64,000 bases of DNA from Methylotenera_A sp046594915 (GTDB taxonomy: Bacteria; Pseudomonadota; Gammaproteobacteria; Burkholderiales; Methylophilaceae). The stretch spans positions 1-64,000 of the forward strand of contig JBKJRC010000014.1 in NCBI GenBank assembly GCA_046594915.1. The letters run 5' to 3'. Below the pieces are notes generated by a model. It made no database searches. It saw nothing but the letters and a program-made list of their open reading frames with translations, and was not told the DNA's origin. A program made the translations under genes and the position numbers. This document shows positions 35,694 to 44,202 of this stretch, piece after piece (position 1 is the stretch's first letter; every line of letters starts with the position of its first letter).

Positions 35694-36503
35694 TTAAGCA
35701 AATTGTGTTTTTTGTGCGTTAGTTAAGTGCGGACTTAACACTTGCAACATCTGAGAAAATACTTTTGGATTAGCCGCCACAATATTTCCAGTAGCGAGCC
35801 AGCTTTCGTTACCTTCAAAATCGCCGACAATACCGCCGGCTTCTTGCACTAGCAAACCACCTGCGGCAATATCCCAGCTCGATAGATTCATCTCAAAAAA
35901 GCCATCGGTGTAACCTGCGGCTACATGCGCTAAATCTAGCGCTGCAGATCCTGGGCGGCGAATGCCGCTGGTGCTTTTAATCATGTCTTTCAGCATCGCC
36001 ATATAGGTATCTAAATGGGTAAAATCTTTAAATGGAAAACCTGTGCCAATCAGTGCAGTTTGTAATTTACTGCGATTGGCGACGCGAATGCGTTTATCGT
36101 TTAAAAATGCACCGCGGCCCTTGGTCGCCGTAAATAAATCGTTACGCACCGGGTCAAAAATCACCGCTTGTGTCAGCACGCCATTTTGCTGCAAGGCAAT
36201 GGATACGCAGTATTGTGGAAAGTTATGCAAGAAATTAGTCGTGCCATCCAATGGGTCAATAATCCAGATATTTTCAGATTCTTGATTGGTATTGCCGCTT
36301 TCCTCACCTAAAAATCCGTGGTCTGGATAAGCATATTTCAAGGTATCGATAATCGCTTGCTCGGCCGCACGATCAACTTCGCTCACATAATCGTTAAAAT
36401 CCTTGCTTTGAACGGTAAGCGCGCCCACGTCATTTGAACCTTTGTTGATAATACGGCCTGCTTCACGCGCGGCTTTTACTGCAATAGATAGCATTGGATG
36501 CAT
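35694..36503 (-). CDS. suhB: Inositol monophosphatase family protein SuhB
   Basis: 269 residues with the Mg-binding motifs WIIDPLDGTTNFLHNFP near residue 79 and SSWDIAAGGLLVQEAGG near 207. EESG near residue 61 supplies the first metal ligand. In E. coli, SuhB also participates in rRNA antitermination and ribosome assembly, independent of its phosphatase activity. It is divergent from trmJ, the same gene pair as in E. coli and many proteobacteria. Confidence 0.93.
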   Translation of the reverse strand: MHPMLSIAVKAAREAGRIINKGSNDVGALTVQSKDFNDYVSEVDRAAEQAIIDTLKYAYPDHGFLGEESGNTNQESENIWIIDPLDGTTNFLHNFPQYCVSIALQQNGVLTQAVIFDPVRNDLFTATKGRGAFLNDKRIRVANRSKLQTALIGTGFPFKDFTHLDTYMAMLKDMIKSTSGIRRPGSAALDLAHVAAGYTDGFFEMNLSSWDIAAGGLLVQEAGGIVGDFEGNESWLATGNIVAANPKVFSQMLQVLSPHLTNAQKTQFA

Positions 36504-36538
36504 ATTTGTGGTCTTTACTTAAGGTCAAAAATTCGATA

Positions 36539-36638
36539 ATTGCGATGGCAAATCGCGGCGTTGCAATACTGAATAACACCTTGATGTACTATTTGTAGCG
36601 TTATTCAATTTTGCGCCTTGCGCTTTATCCACCGCAAT
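36539..36638. repeat. Large imperfect inverted repeat between suhB and trmJ
   Basis: Arms of about 39 nt (36539-36577 and 36600-36638) flank a 22-nt loop. The loop-proximal nine pairs (TGAATAAC/GTTATTCA plus neighbours) and the outer ATTGCG/CGCAAT are fully complementary, while the middle is imperfect. This makes a 100-nt stem-loop that does not look coding. Confidence 0.6.
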
Positions 36639-36735
36639 CACCGACTTTTAGCCATGTGCGCAGTTAAAATCAGCGAAAAACAATTTTAAAGAGCTGTTAA
36701 AATGCTATTTTAGCATTAATAGGCATATCCCCAAA

Positions 36736-37509
36736 TTGTCCCAGTCAATTATTCCAAGTACCGTTTTTAATAATACAAGCAGCATTTTCGATAATATACG
36801 TATCGTACTTTGCCAAACCAGCCATCCAGGCAATATCGGCTCTGCCGCGCGCGCCATGAAAACGATGGGCTTGCAGCATTTGTATTTAGTTAAGCCTGAT
36901 AAGTTTCCTGATGCACATGCCACTGCACTTTCTACTGGCGCGGCCGATTTACTGAAACGTGCAATTGTGACCGAAACTTTAAGCGAAGCATTAAGCGGCT
37001 GTGCGTTTGCGATTGGCATGAGCGCCAGAAAACGCTATTTATCGCACGAAACGGTGAATGCGCGCGTGGCTGCGATTGAAGCCAGCAAAATCGCCGCAAA
37101 CCAGCCCATTGCGTTTGTATTTGGCACCGAAATGAGCGGCTTAAGCAATGCTGAATTGGATTGCTGCCAAATGTTGGCGATGATTCCTGCTAATCCCGAG
37201 TATTCCTCTTTAAACTTGGCTGCAGCGGTGCAAGTCATGTGTTACGAATTACGCATGGCAATTTTAGAAGGCAAAATTGATGCGCCAGAAGCCACAGAAC
37301 TGGCCACCAACGACGCGTTAGAAGGCTTTTATACGCACTTAGAACAAACGCTGCTGCATATTGGCTATTTAAACCCCGCTGCGCCTAAAAAATTAAGTGA
37401 GCGCATGCGTAGAATTTATGCGCGCGCACGTTTAGAAAAAGAAGAAGTAAACTTGCTGCGCGGCGTATTAACACTGACGCAACAGCCCAGAAAGCATAGC
37501 AAATATTAA
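36736..37509 (+). CDS. trmJ: tRNA (cytidine/uridine-32 2'-O-) methyltransferase TrmJ
   Basis: 257 residues of the SPOUT family. It contains IRIVLCQTSHPGNIGSAARA near residue 22, ALVFGTEMSGLS-type VFGTEMSGLSNAEL near 133 and SSLNLAAAVQVMCYELR near 156. It methylates the ribose of residue 32 in tRNA. No ATG precedes the conserved core, so the start is probably TTG at 36736. The upstream region to suhB holds the large inverted repeat. Confidence 0.9.
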   Translation: MSQSIIPSTVFNNTSSIFDNIRIVLCQTSHPGNIGSAARAMKTMGLQHLYLVKPDKFPDAHATALSTGAADLLKRAIVTETLSEALSGCAFAIGMSARKRYLSHETVNARVAAIEASKIAANQPIAFVFGTEMSGLSNAELDCCQMLAMIPANPEYSSLNLAAAVQVMCYELRMAILEGKIDAPEATELATNDALEGFYTHLEQTLLHIGYLNPAAPKKLSERMRRIYARARLEKEEVNLLRGVLTLTQQPRKHSKY

Positions 37510-37710
37510 AGTTAACCACTAAATCGCATCAAATAATTTTGGCTTGTGCCTTATAATTTTTTATTAATTATTGCTTTGATTATTGGTTATTTTTCACATG
37601 AATTGTGGGTTAACTCAGTTGCGATGCGATTTTGCTAATCACTTATGCCGATGTTTTAGGTGTATGCTCAAAAAAATTATCGCGATTAACTAATCCCAAT
37701 TTAAAAAATC

Positions 37711-38970
37711 ATGACCATTGCCATCACCATCATTTGTACCGCTTTATTCATTTTGATTTTAATGAATTTTATTACGGCCGAGAAAAGGATTCAGCGAAAA
37801 GTGCAGGCGCATTACGCGATTAAAGATGCGCAATTTTCTCGTTCTATCAGCGCATTATTGGGCCCGCCATTTATTGCTGGAAATGAAGTGATTGTGCTTA
37901 ATAATGGCACTGAAATTTTTCCGCCTATGTTAAATGCCATCAAGAGCGCCAGAGAATCGATTACTTTTGAAACCTTTATTTATTGGGCCGATAGTATTGG
38001 TGAGGAGTTTGCAAAAGCGCTTGCTGAGCGCGCGTTAGCAGGCGTAAAAGTGCACATACTGCTAGATTGGCTGGGTAGCGCAAAAATGGAGCAAGCGCAA
38101 ATTGATATGATGCAGAATGCGGGCGTTCAGGTTCAACGCTACCATAAACCGCATTGGAGTCATCTGACCCGACTGAATAATCGCACACACAGGAAACTAT
38201 TAATCATTGATGGTCAATTGGGTTTCACTGGCGGCGTGGGCATTGCAGACCAATGGAGAGGAAATGCTAGCAATCCAGACGAATGGCGCGATTCGCATTT
38301 TAAAGTGACAGGCCCAGTTATCAGTCAAATGCAGGCGGTATTTATGGATAACTGGATTAAAGCGCAAGGCCAAGTGCTGCACAGCAAACTGTATTTTCCT
38401 GAGATAAAAGCCACTGGCAAAATGTCTGCGCAAATGTTCAGCAGCTCAGCCAGCGGTGGCAGCGATTCCATGCAACTGATGTATTTGATGGCCATCACGG
38501 CGGCAGAACATAGCATTGAATTATCCAGCGCCTATTTTGTGCCAGACCAAATGTCGTCAGACGCGTTAATAGCGGCAGCCAAAAGAGGGGTAAAAATTCG
38601 CATTATCACACCTGGCAAACATATTGATACCGAGTTAGTGCGCAAGGCTTCAAAGGGTAGCTGGGGCAATTTATTGAAGGCAAAAATCGAAATTGCTGAA
38701 TATTCACCCACCATGTACCACTGTAAAATATTTATTGTCGATAGCTTGTTGGTTTCTGTCGGTTCCACCAACTTTGACAATCGATCATTCAGATTAAATG
38801 ACGAAGCAAACTTAAATGTATTGGACAAAGATTTTGCAGTTCAGCAATTAACCCTATTTAATGACGATTGGTCAAAATCAATGTTAATCACTTACAGAGC
38901 CTGGAAAAACAGACCAATTTACGAAAAGATAATGGAGAAAGTAGCATTGGTTTTAAAATCTCAACTGTAG
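37711..38970 (+). CDS. cls: Cardiolipin synthase-like phospholipase D protein
   Basis: 419 residues. One N-terminal transmembrane helix (about 2-20) is followed by two HKD motifs: HRKLLIIDGQLGFTGG near residue 155 and HCKIFIVDSLLVSVGSTNFDNRS near 336. This is the arrangement of ClsB/ClsC-type cardiolipin synthases. It joins phosphatidyl groups at the inner membrane. The paralogue (ClsA, ClsB or ClsC) cannot be told from sequence inspection. Confidence 0.87.
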   Translation: MTIAITIICTALFILILMNFITAEKRIQRKVQAHYAIKDAQFSRSISALLGPPFIAGNEVIVLNNGTEIFPPMLNAIKSARESITFETFIYWADSIGEEFAKALAERALAGVKVHILLDWLGSAKMEQAQIDMMQNAGVQVQRYHKPHWSHLTRLNNRTHRKLLIIDGQLGFTGGVGIADQWRGNASNPDEWRDSHFKVTGPVISQMQAVFMDNWIKAQGQVLHSKLYFPEIKATGKMSAQMFSSSASGGSDSMQLMYLMAITAAEHSIELSSAYFVPDQMSSDALIAAAKRGVKIRIITPGKHIDTELVRKASKGSWGNLLKAKIEIAEYSPTMYHCKIFIVDSLLVSVGSTNFDNRSFRLNDEANLNVLDKDFAVQQLTLFNDDWSKSMLITYRAWKNRPIYEKIMEKVALVLKSQL

Positions 38971-39034
38971 CTAATAATCCGAGATTACAGCAGTTTAATA
39001 TCCGTTTAAGTATTATTCACCCAAAAATGCAATC

Positions 39035-39065
39035 AAAAATAGCCCTGTTTAAATGGCTATTTTTT
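39035..39065 (+). terminator. Terminator after the cardiolipin synthase gene
   Basis: The stem AAAAATAGCC (39035-39044) / GGCTATTTTT (39055-39064) is followed by more T. It lies about 65 nt downstream of the cls stop. Confidence 0.75.
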
Positions 39066-39157
39066 TAATTTTAACTATTTAATACCGACGTTGGCTGACA
39101 CTTAGAATAATTTTTATAGCGGAAATATTCTGGCCAATCTTACATAAGGAGATAGAC

Positions 39158-39535
39158 ATGGCAACACTAACCGCAAAAAGTAATCTGGCCACAAAGACCA
39201 GTACCGCCAAGAAAAAACAGCTAGTAGCCGAAATTTGTACAGAATTTACCGTGCATGCGCAAGTAGAAGAAGAAATTTTTTATCTTGCGGTAAAAAAGCC
39301 TTGAAGGACACAGAGTTGGTGCCAGAAGCGACTGTAGAGAATACGACTTTAAAAGCGCTGATTGCCGAGGTAGAGGATAAACAGCCCAATGGTGAAATGT
39401 TCGATGCAAAAATCACACCACTTTCAGAATATGTAAAACATCACGTAAAAGGAAGAGCAGGAAGCAATGTTTACAAAAGCCAAAGCTAACAAATTAAATA
39501 CGATGGAGCTTGGCGCTAAAATGGCGAGCCGTTAG
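39158..39535 (+). pseudogene. Frameshifted, truncated hemerythrin HHE-domain gene
   Basis: The ATG at 39158 follows AAGGAG. The first frame reads MATLTAKSNLATKTSTAKKK then QLVAEICTEFTVHAQVEEEI and ends at a TGA (39302). The next frame continues LKDTELVPEATVENTTLKALIAEVEDKQPNG and SEYVKHHVK. A third stretch, back in the first frame, reads EEQEAMFTKAKANKLN and ends at TAG (39533). Joined, these form the second half of a hemerythrin HHE protein. Two events explain it: loss of one A in a run of six near 39293-39298, and gain of one G near 39451. The usual first metal-binding helices (DAIxLLKADHRxVxxLF) are missing. The function is presumably lost. Confidence 0.85.
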
Positions 39536-39601
39536 GCAGGATTGCTAAATGTGTGCGCTCTTAAAACTTAACACAATATTGGTACTAAGTTTTGTTACAT
39601 T

Positions 39602-39900
39602 TTACAATGTTAACTTTAGATTAATACAGCCTAGTGAACGGTGATCCACTTTGATGTATAACGATACGTATAAACAGAACATCACGATCATCGCGATTGG
39701 GCCAACTGAAGCTTCGTTAGCAACAATGCCGGCTGCCATATTAAAAATCGTTTTCATTAATTAGATCATGATGTTAATAAGAGTAATTGATCCTACCAAG
39801 CCAAATATCATTAACGTTGGACGTAATACTACACCCATAATAATCATATAGCCTTGAGCGCCCTTTCCAGACCAATTTAAACCTACTAAATTAGTCAACA
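39602..39900 (-). pseudogene. Remnant resembling a DotA/TraY conjugation membrane protein
   Basis: The minus strand holds two adjacent open fragments. The first (39900-39761) reads GLNWSGKGAQGYMIIMGVVL then RPTLMIFGLVGSITLINIMI and stops. The second (39757-39602, 51 aa) reads MKTIFNMAAGIVANEASVGP then IAMIVMFCLYVSLYIKVDH. The GYMxxxxxxLRPxLMxxGL pattern is like the DotA/TraY family of type IVB secretion and conjugation. Both fragments are too short to be functional, and the family call is by eye. No intact transfer gene is near. Confidence 0.45.
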
Positions 39901-39950
39901 ATTAAATTTTATGGCATAATATGATTTTAATTTGCTGCCAAAAATAACAC

Positions 39951-40685
39951 ATGTTTAACCATATCAAAGAAGATATTTCGATTGTTTTTGAACGTGACCC
40001 AGCGGCGCGCACGCATTTTGAAATTCTGACCACTTATCCAGGTGTACACGCTTTGATTATGCATCGGTTTAGTCATTGGCTTTGGAGTGCAAGACTTTAT
40101 TGGCTTGGGCGACTTTTTTCACATATTGGCCGCTTTTTAACAGGCATCGAAATTCATCCGGGCGCCACCATTGGTAACCGCGTATTTATTGATCACGGCA
40201 TGGGCGTTGTAATTGGCGAAACAGCAGTGATTGGGGACGATTGCACTTTGTATCATGGCGTAACGCTGGGCGGCACTTCTTGGAACAAAGGCAAGCGCCA
40301 CCCCACGCTGGAACAAGGCGTGGTGATTGGCGCAGGCGCAAAAGTACTGGGGCCGATTACGATTGGTAAAAACGCAAAAATAGGCAGTAATGCCGTTGTG
40401 GTAAAAGATGTGCCAGAAAATGCAACTGCTGTGGGGATACCTGCGCGCATCCTGGAAGAAGAAAAGGCCAAACAACGTGATGAGACTGCGCAAAAAATTG
40501 GTTTTAGCGCGTATGCGGTGGGTGATGATAATAACGATCCTGTTACCAAAGCGATTCACAGCTTACTAGATCACGCCAGCAAACAAGATGCCGAGTTAGC
40601 TTTACTAAAGGCGCAACTGGCACAATTATCGGACACAAACGCGGACGTGGAATTGGCAGAGGCCTTTGCCTCTAAAAAACATTAA
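39951..40685 (+). CDS. cysE: Serine O-acetyltransferase
   Basis: 244 residues with a helical N-terminal domain, RDPAARTHFEILTTYPGVHA and a left-handed beta-helix of hexapeptide repeats. It includes IEIHPGATIGNRVFIDHGMGVVIGE, LYHGVTLGGTSWNKGKRHPT and GAGAKVLGPITIG. It forms O-acetylserine, the precursor of cysteine. It is immediately upstream of the isc operon, which uses cysteine as a sulfur source. The C-terminal tail past the helix is longer than in short CysE forms. Confidence 0.92.
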   Translation: MFNHIKEDISIVFERDPAARTHFEILTTYPGVHALIMHRFSHWLWSARLYWLGRLFSHIGRFLTGIEIHPGATIGNRVFIDHGMGVVIGETAVIGDDCTLYHGVTLGGTSWNKGKRHPTLEQGVVIGAGAKVLGPITIGKNAKIGSNAVVVKDVPENATAVGIPARILEEEKAKQRDETAQKIGFSAYAVGDDNNDPVTKAIHSLLDHASKQDAELALLKAQLAQLSDTNADVELAEAFASKKH

Positions 40686-40721
40686 TAATGCATGGTTAAT
40701 TTAGTAGAACTTAACCAGTTA

Positions 40722-40746
40722 ATAATTGACTAATTTAGTAGGTTAT
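40722..40746 (+). promoter_or_regulatory. IscR-type operator overlapping the iscR promoter
   Basis: The 25-nt site matches the E. coli type 1 IscR consensus (ATASYYGACTRWWWYAGTCRRSTAT) at 22 positions. It carries ATAATTGACT then AATTTAGTAGG. It overlaps the -35 and spacer of the promoter below. A partial copy (TAATTTAGTAG) stands 34 nt upstream at 40697. This predicts repression by [2Fe-2S] IscR. Confidence 0.7.
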
Positions 40747-40754
40747 TATATACT
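40726..40754 (+). promoter_or_regulatory. Sigma-70 promoter of the isc operon
   Basis: TTGACT (40726-40731), a 17-nt spacer and TATACT (40749-40754). It stands 33 nt upstream of the iscR ATG and coincides with the IscR-like operator. Confidence 0.8.
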
Positions 40755-40787
40755 TCGCGCTAATTATTGTGCTTTAAAATACTATTT

Positions 40788-41333
40788 ATGAGACTAACTA
40801 CTAAAGGCCGTTTTGCCGTTACTGCAATGCTAGACCTTGCTTTAAACGAAACTATTGTTGATGGCAATGCAAAGCCAGTCACTCTGGCTGGTATTAGTGA
40901 GCGTCAGGCAATCTCGCTATCGTATTTAGAACAGTTATTTAGCCGCTTGCGCCGTCAAGGCTTGGTTACCAGCGTTCGCGGCCCTGGCGGTGGTTATCGC
41001 GTAGCAAAATTGCATAGCGAAATTTCTGTTTCTAATATTATTACCGCAGTGGATGAGCTAATCGACGCGACTCAATGCGGCGGACAAGAAAACTGTCACG
41101 ATACTGGCCGCTGTATGACGCATGATTTATGGGCTTCATTAAACAACAAGATTTTAGATTATCTGTCTGGCGTGACGTTGGCGGACATGGTGGAAAGCCA
41201 GCGTCAAAATGATGCTGGATTAAATAATGGCTTAACAAGTAACAAAGTACATTTTTCACCACGTAGCTTGCAGCCTAAAGGTGGGCAATCTAAAACTTGC
41301 GCGCAAAGCACTTGTGAAGAGGAAACGGTTTAA
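40788..41333 (+). CDS. iscR: Fe-S cluster assembly regulator IscR
   Basis: 181 residues from the ATG at 40788 (MRLTTKGRFAVTAMLDLALN). The upstream in-frame TTG is not needed. The Rrf2 winged helix is followed by three cluster-ligand cysteines in CGGQENCHDTGRCMTHDLW near residues 92-104. IscR with a [2Fe-2S] cluster represses its own operon. Two further Cys lie in the extended tail (KTCAQSTCEEETV). The stop TAA directly abuts the ATG of the next gene. Confidence 0.95.
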   Translation: MRLTTKGRFAVTAMLDLALNETIVDGNAKPVTLAGISERQAISLSYLEQLFSRLRRQGLVTSVRGPGGGYRVAKLHSEISVSNIITAVDELIDATQCGGQENCHDTGRCMTHDLWASLNNKILDYLSGVTLADMVESQRQNDAGLNNGLTSNKVHFSPRSLQPKGGQSKTCAQSTCEEETV

Positions 41334-42479
41334 ATGCGCCACGTTTTTTTCGATCATAATAGCACCACCGCACTTAAGCCAGAAGTGCTTGAGGCAATGT
41401 TGCCATTTATGGTTGAACAACACGGTAATGCGACCAGTCGCCATACGTTTGGTCGCACCGCGCGTGCAGTAGTTGAGCGTGCCCGTGAGCAAGTGGCCAA
41501 TGCAGTGAACGCACATCCGTCGCAAATTGTGTTTACTGCAAGCGGCACTGAGGCGAACAACTTTGCTATACATGGCATTGCCAGCAATTTGTGTCACGGG
41601 CAGATTTTAACCAGTGCGGTCGAGCATCCATGTGTATCGCGCCCTGCTCTTGCGATGCAGTCGCGCGGCTGGCAAGCGCGCAATATTACGGTGGATACAA
41701 ATTGCAATGTAGATATGCATCACTTGCATAATTTGCTGGCCGTCCCCACTAATCTAGTATCGGTGATGTTGGCGAATAATGAAACTGGCGTGATACAGGA
41801 TTTAGCTGGGGTTGTCGCGTTAGCAAGCCAGCATAATAGCTTTGTACACACCGATGCTGTGCAGGGATTAGGTAAAATTACGCTGGATTTTACCGCGTTA
41901 AACGTACATGCGATGACATTATCTAGTCACAAAATTGGCGGACCTTTAGGCGCAGGTGCTTTGGTGTTGGATAAACGCATCGATATTCAGCCTTTATTGT
42001 ATGGCGGCGGGCAGGAAAAAGGCTTGCGTAGTGGCACCGAAAATGTGGCGGCAATTGTAGGTTTTGGCTTGGCAAGTGAGCTTGCGGTTAAAAATGTAGC
42101 TTTGTTTGCGCAGCACACGCAAAGCTTGCGCGATTGTTGCGAAGCAGGCTTGGTTAAGTTGGACGCTACGCTGTTTGGGCATCAAGCAAAGCGCATACCT
42201 AATACCAGCTTTTTCGCTTTTCATAACATTGAAGGTGAAACTTTAGTGACGGCGCTAGATCGCAAGGGTTTTGCTGTCGCTAGCGGCTCAGCCTGCTCTA
42301 GCGACAGCACAGAACCCAGCCATGTGTTACTGGCAATGGGCGTAGAACCAGATGTGGCGCGCGGCGCGATTCGTGTGAGTTTTGGTATGCAAAACACCTT
42401 GGAACAAGTACAGAAATTTTTAGTCGTGCTGGAAAATGAATTAGCAAGATTAAGAAACTTAACGGCAATGGCAGCCTAA
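41334..42479 (+). CDS. NifS-like cysteine desulfurase (second desulfurase of the isc operon)
   Basis: 381 residues of a class V aminotransferase fold. The PLP-binding Lys200 lies in LSSHKIGGPLGAGAL, and the catalytic Cys321 loop reads ASGSACSSDSTEPSHVL. It is clearly a paralogue of the next gene (iscS) but shorter by about 20 residues. Its N-terminus (HVFFDHNSTTALKPEVLEAM) is closer to NifS/SufS-like proteins of betaproteobacteria. It presumably mobilises sulfur for cluster assembly or another sulfur acceptor. Its separate role is unclear. Confidence 0.88.
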   Translation: MRHVFFDHNSTTALKPEVLEAMLPFMVEQHGNATSRHTFGRTARAVVERAREQVANAVNAHPSQIVFTASGTEANNFAIHGIASNLCHGQILTSAVEHPCVSRPALAMQSRGWQARNITVDTNCNVDMHHLHNLLAVPTNLVSVMLANNETGVIQDLAGVVALASQHNSFVHTDAVQGLGKITLDFTALNVHAMTLSSHKIGGPLGAGALVLDKRIDIQPLLYGGGQEKGLRSGTENVAAIVGFGLASELAVKNVALFAQHTQSLRDCCEAGLVKLDATLFGHQAKRIPNTSFFAFHNIEGETLVTALDRKGFAVASGSACSSDSTEPSHVLLAMGVEPDVARGAIRVSFGMQNTLEQVQKFLVVLENELARLRNLTAMAA

Positions 42480-42523
42480 AAAGCCATATAGAATGAACTG
42501 TTTAAAGAGAGCAAAATTATACA

Positions 42524-43738
42524 ATGGATAGAAAACCGATTTACTTAGATTACTCTGCCACCACGCCAGTTGACCCGCGCGTAGCAGAAAAAATGATTCC
42601 GTTTATTACCGAACATTATGGCAACCCTGCGTCACGTAGCCACCCGTTTGGCTGGACAGCCGAAAAAGCGGTTGAAAACGCACGCGAAGAAGTCGCCAAA
42701 CTAGTCGGTGCTGATCCACGCGAAATCGTATGGACTTCTGGTGCGACCGAATCGAATAACCTGGCGATTAAGGGCGCGGCTAATTTTTATGCCGCAACCA
42801 AAGGTAAACACATCATTACTATCGCCACCGAGCATAAAGCGGTGATTGATGCGGTGCGCGAGCTAGAGCGTGTAGGTTTTACTGCCACTTATTTACAACC
42901 TGAGCCTAACGGCTTGGTAGATTTAGAAAAGTTTAAATCAGCAATTCAACCTGATACTGTGTTGGCCAGTGTAATGCTAGTGAATAATGAAATTGGCGTG
43001 ATTCAGGATATTGAAGCGATTGGCAATATCTGCCGCGAAAACAACGTGATTTTTCATGTAGATGCTGCACAGGCAACTGGAAAAGTTACCATTGATTTAG
43101 AAAAATTACCAGTCGACTTAATGAGTTTTTGCGCACATAAAACTTACGGTCCCAAAGGCATTGGTGCCTTATACGTGCGTCGTAAGCCGCGTATTCGTAT
43201 TGAAGCGCAAATGCATGGCGGCGGTCACGAACGCGGTATGCGTTCTGGCACATTGGCCACGCACCAGATTGTGGGCATGGGCGAAGCTTTTCGCATTGCG
43301 GGCGAAGAAATGGAATTTGAAAACGCGCGCATTCGCAAATTGCGCGATAAATTATTACACGGCCTAGAAACCATAGAAGAAACTTATGTAAACGGCGATT
43401 TAGAACGCCGCGTGCCGCATAATTTGAACATCAGTTTTAACTACGTAGAAGGCGAATCGCTGATTATGGCGGTTAAAGATATTGCGGTATCCAGCGGTTC
43501 TGCTTGCACCTCTGCCAGCCTAGAACCAAGCTACGTATTACGTGCCATTGGCCGCAATGATGAGCTTGCGCATAGCTCGATTCGCTTCTCAATTGGCCGC
43601 TTTACCACAGAAGCCGATGTGGATTACACCATCGAATTGATGAAAAGTAAAATTGAAAAATTAAGAGAATTATCCCCACTTTGGGAAATGTTTAAGGACG
43701 GCGTGGATATATCAAAAGTCCAATGGGCCGCTCATTAA
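42524..43738 (+). CDS. iscS: Cysteine desulfurase IscS
   Basis: 404 residues, the same length as E. coli IscS. PLP-binding Lys206 is in FCAHKTYGPKGIGALY, and the catalytic Cys328 is in VSSGSACTSASLEPSYVLRA. The C-terminus ends EMFKDGVDISKVQWAAH, a conserved IscU-interacting tail. It supplies sulfane sulfur to IscU and to tRNA thiolation. It follows the NifS-like paralogue by 44 nt. Confidence 0.97.
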   Translation: MDRKPIYLDYSATTPVDPRVAEKMIPFITEHYGNPASRSHPFGWTAEKAVENAREEVAKLVGADPREIVWTSGATESNNLAIKGAANFYAATKGKHIITIATEHKAVIDAVRELERVGFTATYLQPEPNGLVDLEKFKSAIQPDTVLASVMLVNNEIGVIQDIEAIGNICRENNVIFHVDAAQATGKVTIDLEKLPVDLMSFCAHKTYGPKGIGALYVRRKPRIRIEAQMHGGGHERGMRSGTLATHQIVGMGEAFRIAGEEMEFENARIRKLRDKLLHGLETIEETYVNGDLERRVPHNLNISFNYVEGESLIMAVKDIAVSSGSACTSASLEPSYVLRAIGRNDELAHSSIRFSIGRFTTEADVDYTIELMKSKIEKLRELSPLWEMFKDGVDISKVQWAAH

Positions 43739-43750
43739 AGGAGAAATAAA

Positions 43751-44155
43751 ATGGCATATTCAGACAAAGTTTTAGATCATTATGAGAATCCACGTAATGT
43801 TGGCTCTTTAGATAAAAATGACCCAAACGTGGGCACTGGCATGGTGGGTGCGCCGGCTTGTGGCGATGTGATGAAATTGATGATTAAGGTAAACGACAGC
43901 GGCATTATTGAAGATGCTAAATTTAAAACCTACGGTTGCGGCTCTGCGATTGCGTCCAGCTCATTGGTAACCGAGTGGCTTAAAGGCCGCACGATTGACG
44001 AAGCGTATGCGATTAAGAATTCTGAAATTGCAGAAGAGCTGGCTTTGCCGCCGGTAAAAATCCATTGCTCTGTGCTGGCAGAAGATGCGATTAAGGCAGC
44101 GGTTGCGGATATTAAAGCGAAACAATTAGCAGTAAAAGTTGCTGCTACTGTATAA
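43751..44155 (+). CDS. iscU: Fe-S cluster scaffold protein IscU
   Basis: 134 residues with ligands Cys37 (GAPACGDVMKL), Asp39, Cys63 (YGCGSAIASS) and Cys106. The HscA recognition motif LPPVK is at residues 99-103, just before HCSVLAEDAIK. It builds [2Fe-2S] clusters with IscS. The ATG follows AAAGGAGAAATAAA. Confidence 0.97.
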   Translation: MAYSDKVLDHYENPRNVGSLDKNDPNVGTGMVGAPACGDVMKLMIKVNDSGIIEDAKFKTYGCGSAIASSSLVTEWLKGRTIDEAYAIKNSEIAEELALPPVKIHCSVLAEDAIKAAVADIKAKQLAVKVAATV

Positions 44156-44159
44156 ATTG

Positions 44160-44177
44160 TTCCTGCTTATGCAGGAA
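44160..44177. repeat. REP-like hairpin between iscU and iscA
   Basis: TTCCTGC (44160-44166) and GCAGGAA (44171-44177) flank TTAT and are followed by TGACG. This resembles the short dispersed palindromes (ATTCCTGC...GCAGGAATGAC) common in betaproteobacterial spacers. It may affect mRNA processing inside the operon. Confidence 0.6.
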
Positions 44178-44202
44178 TGACGAAATTGAGAATTGATAAT
44201 TT

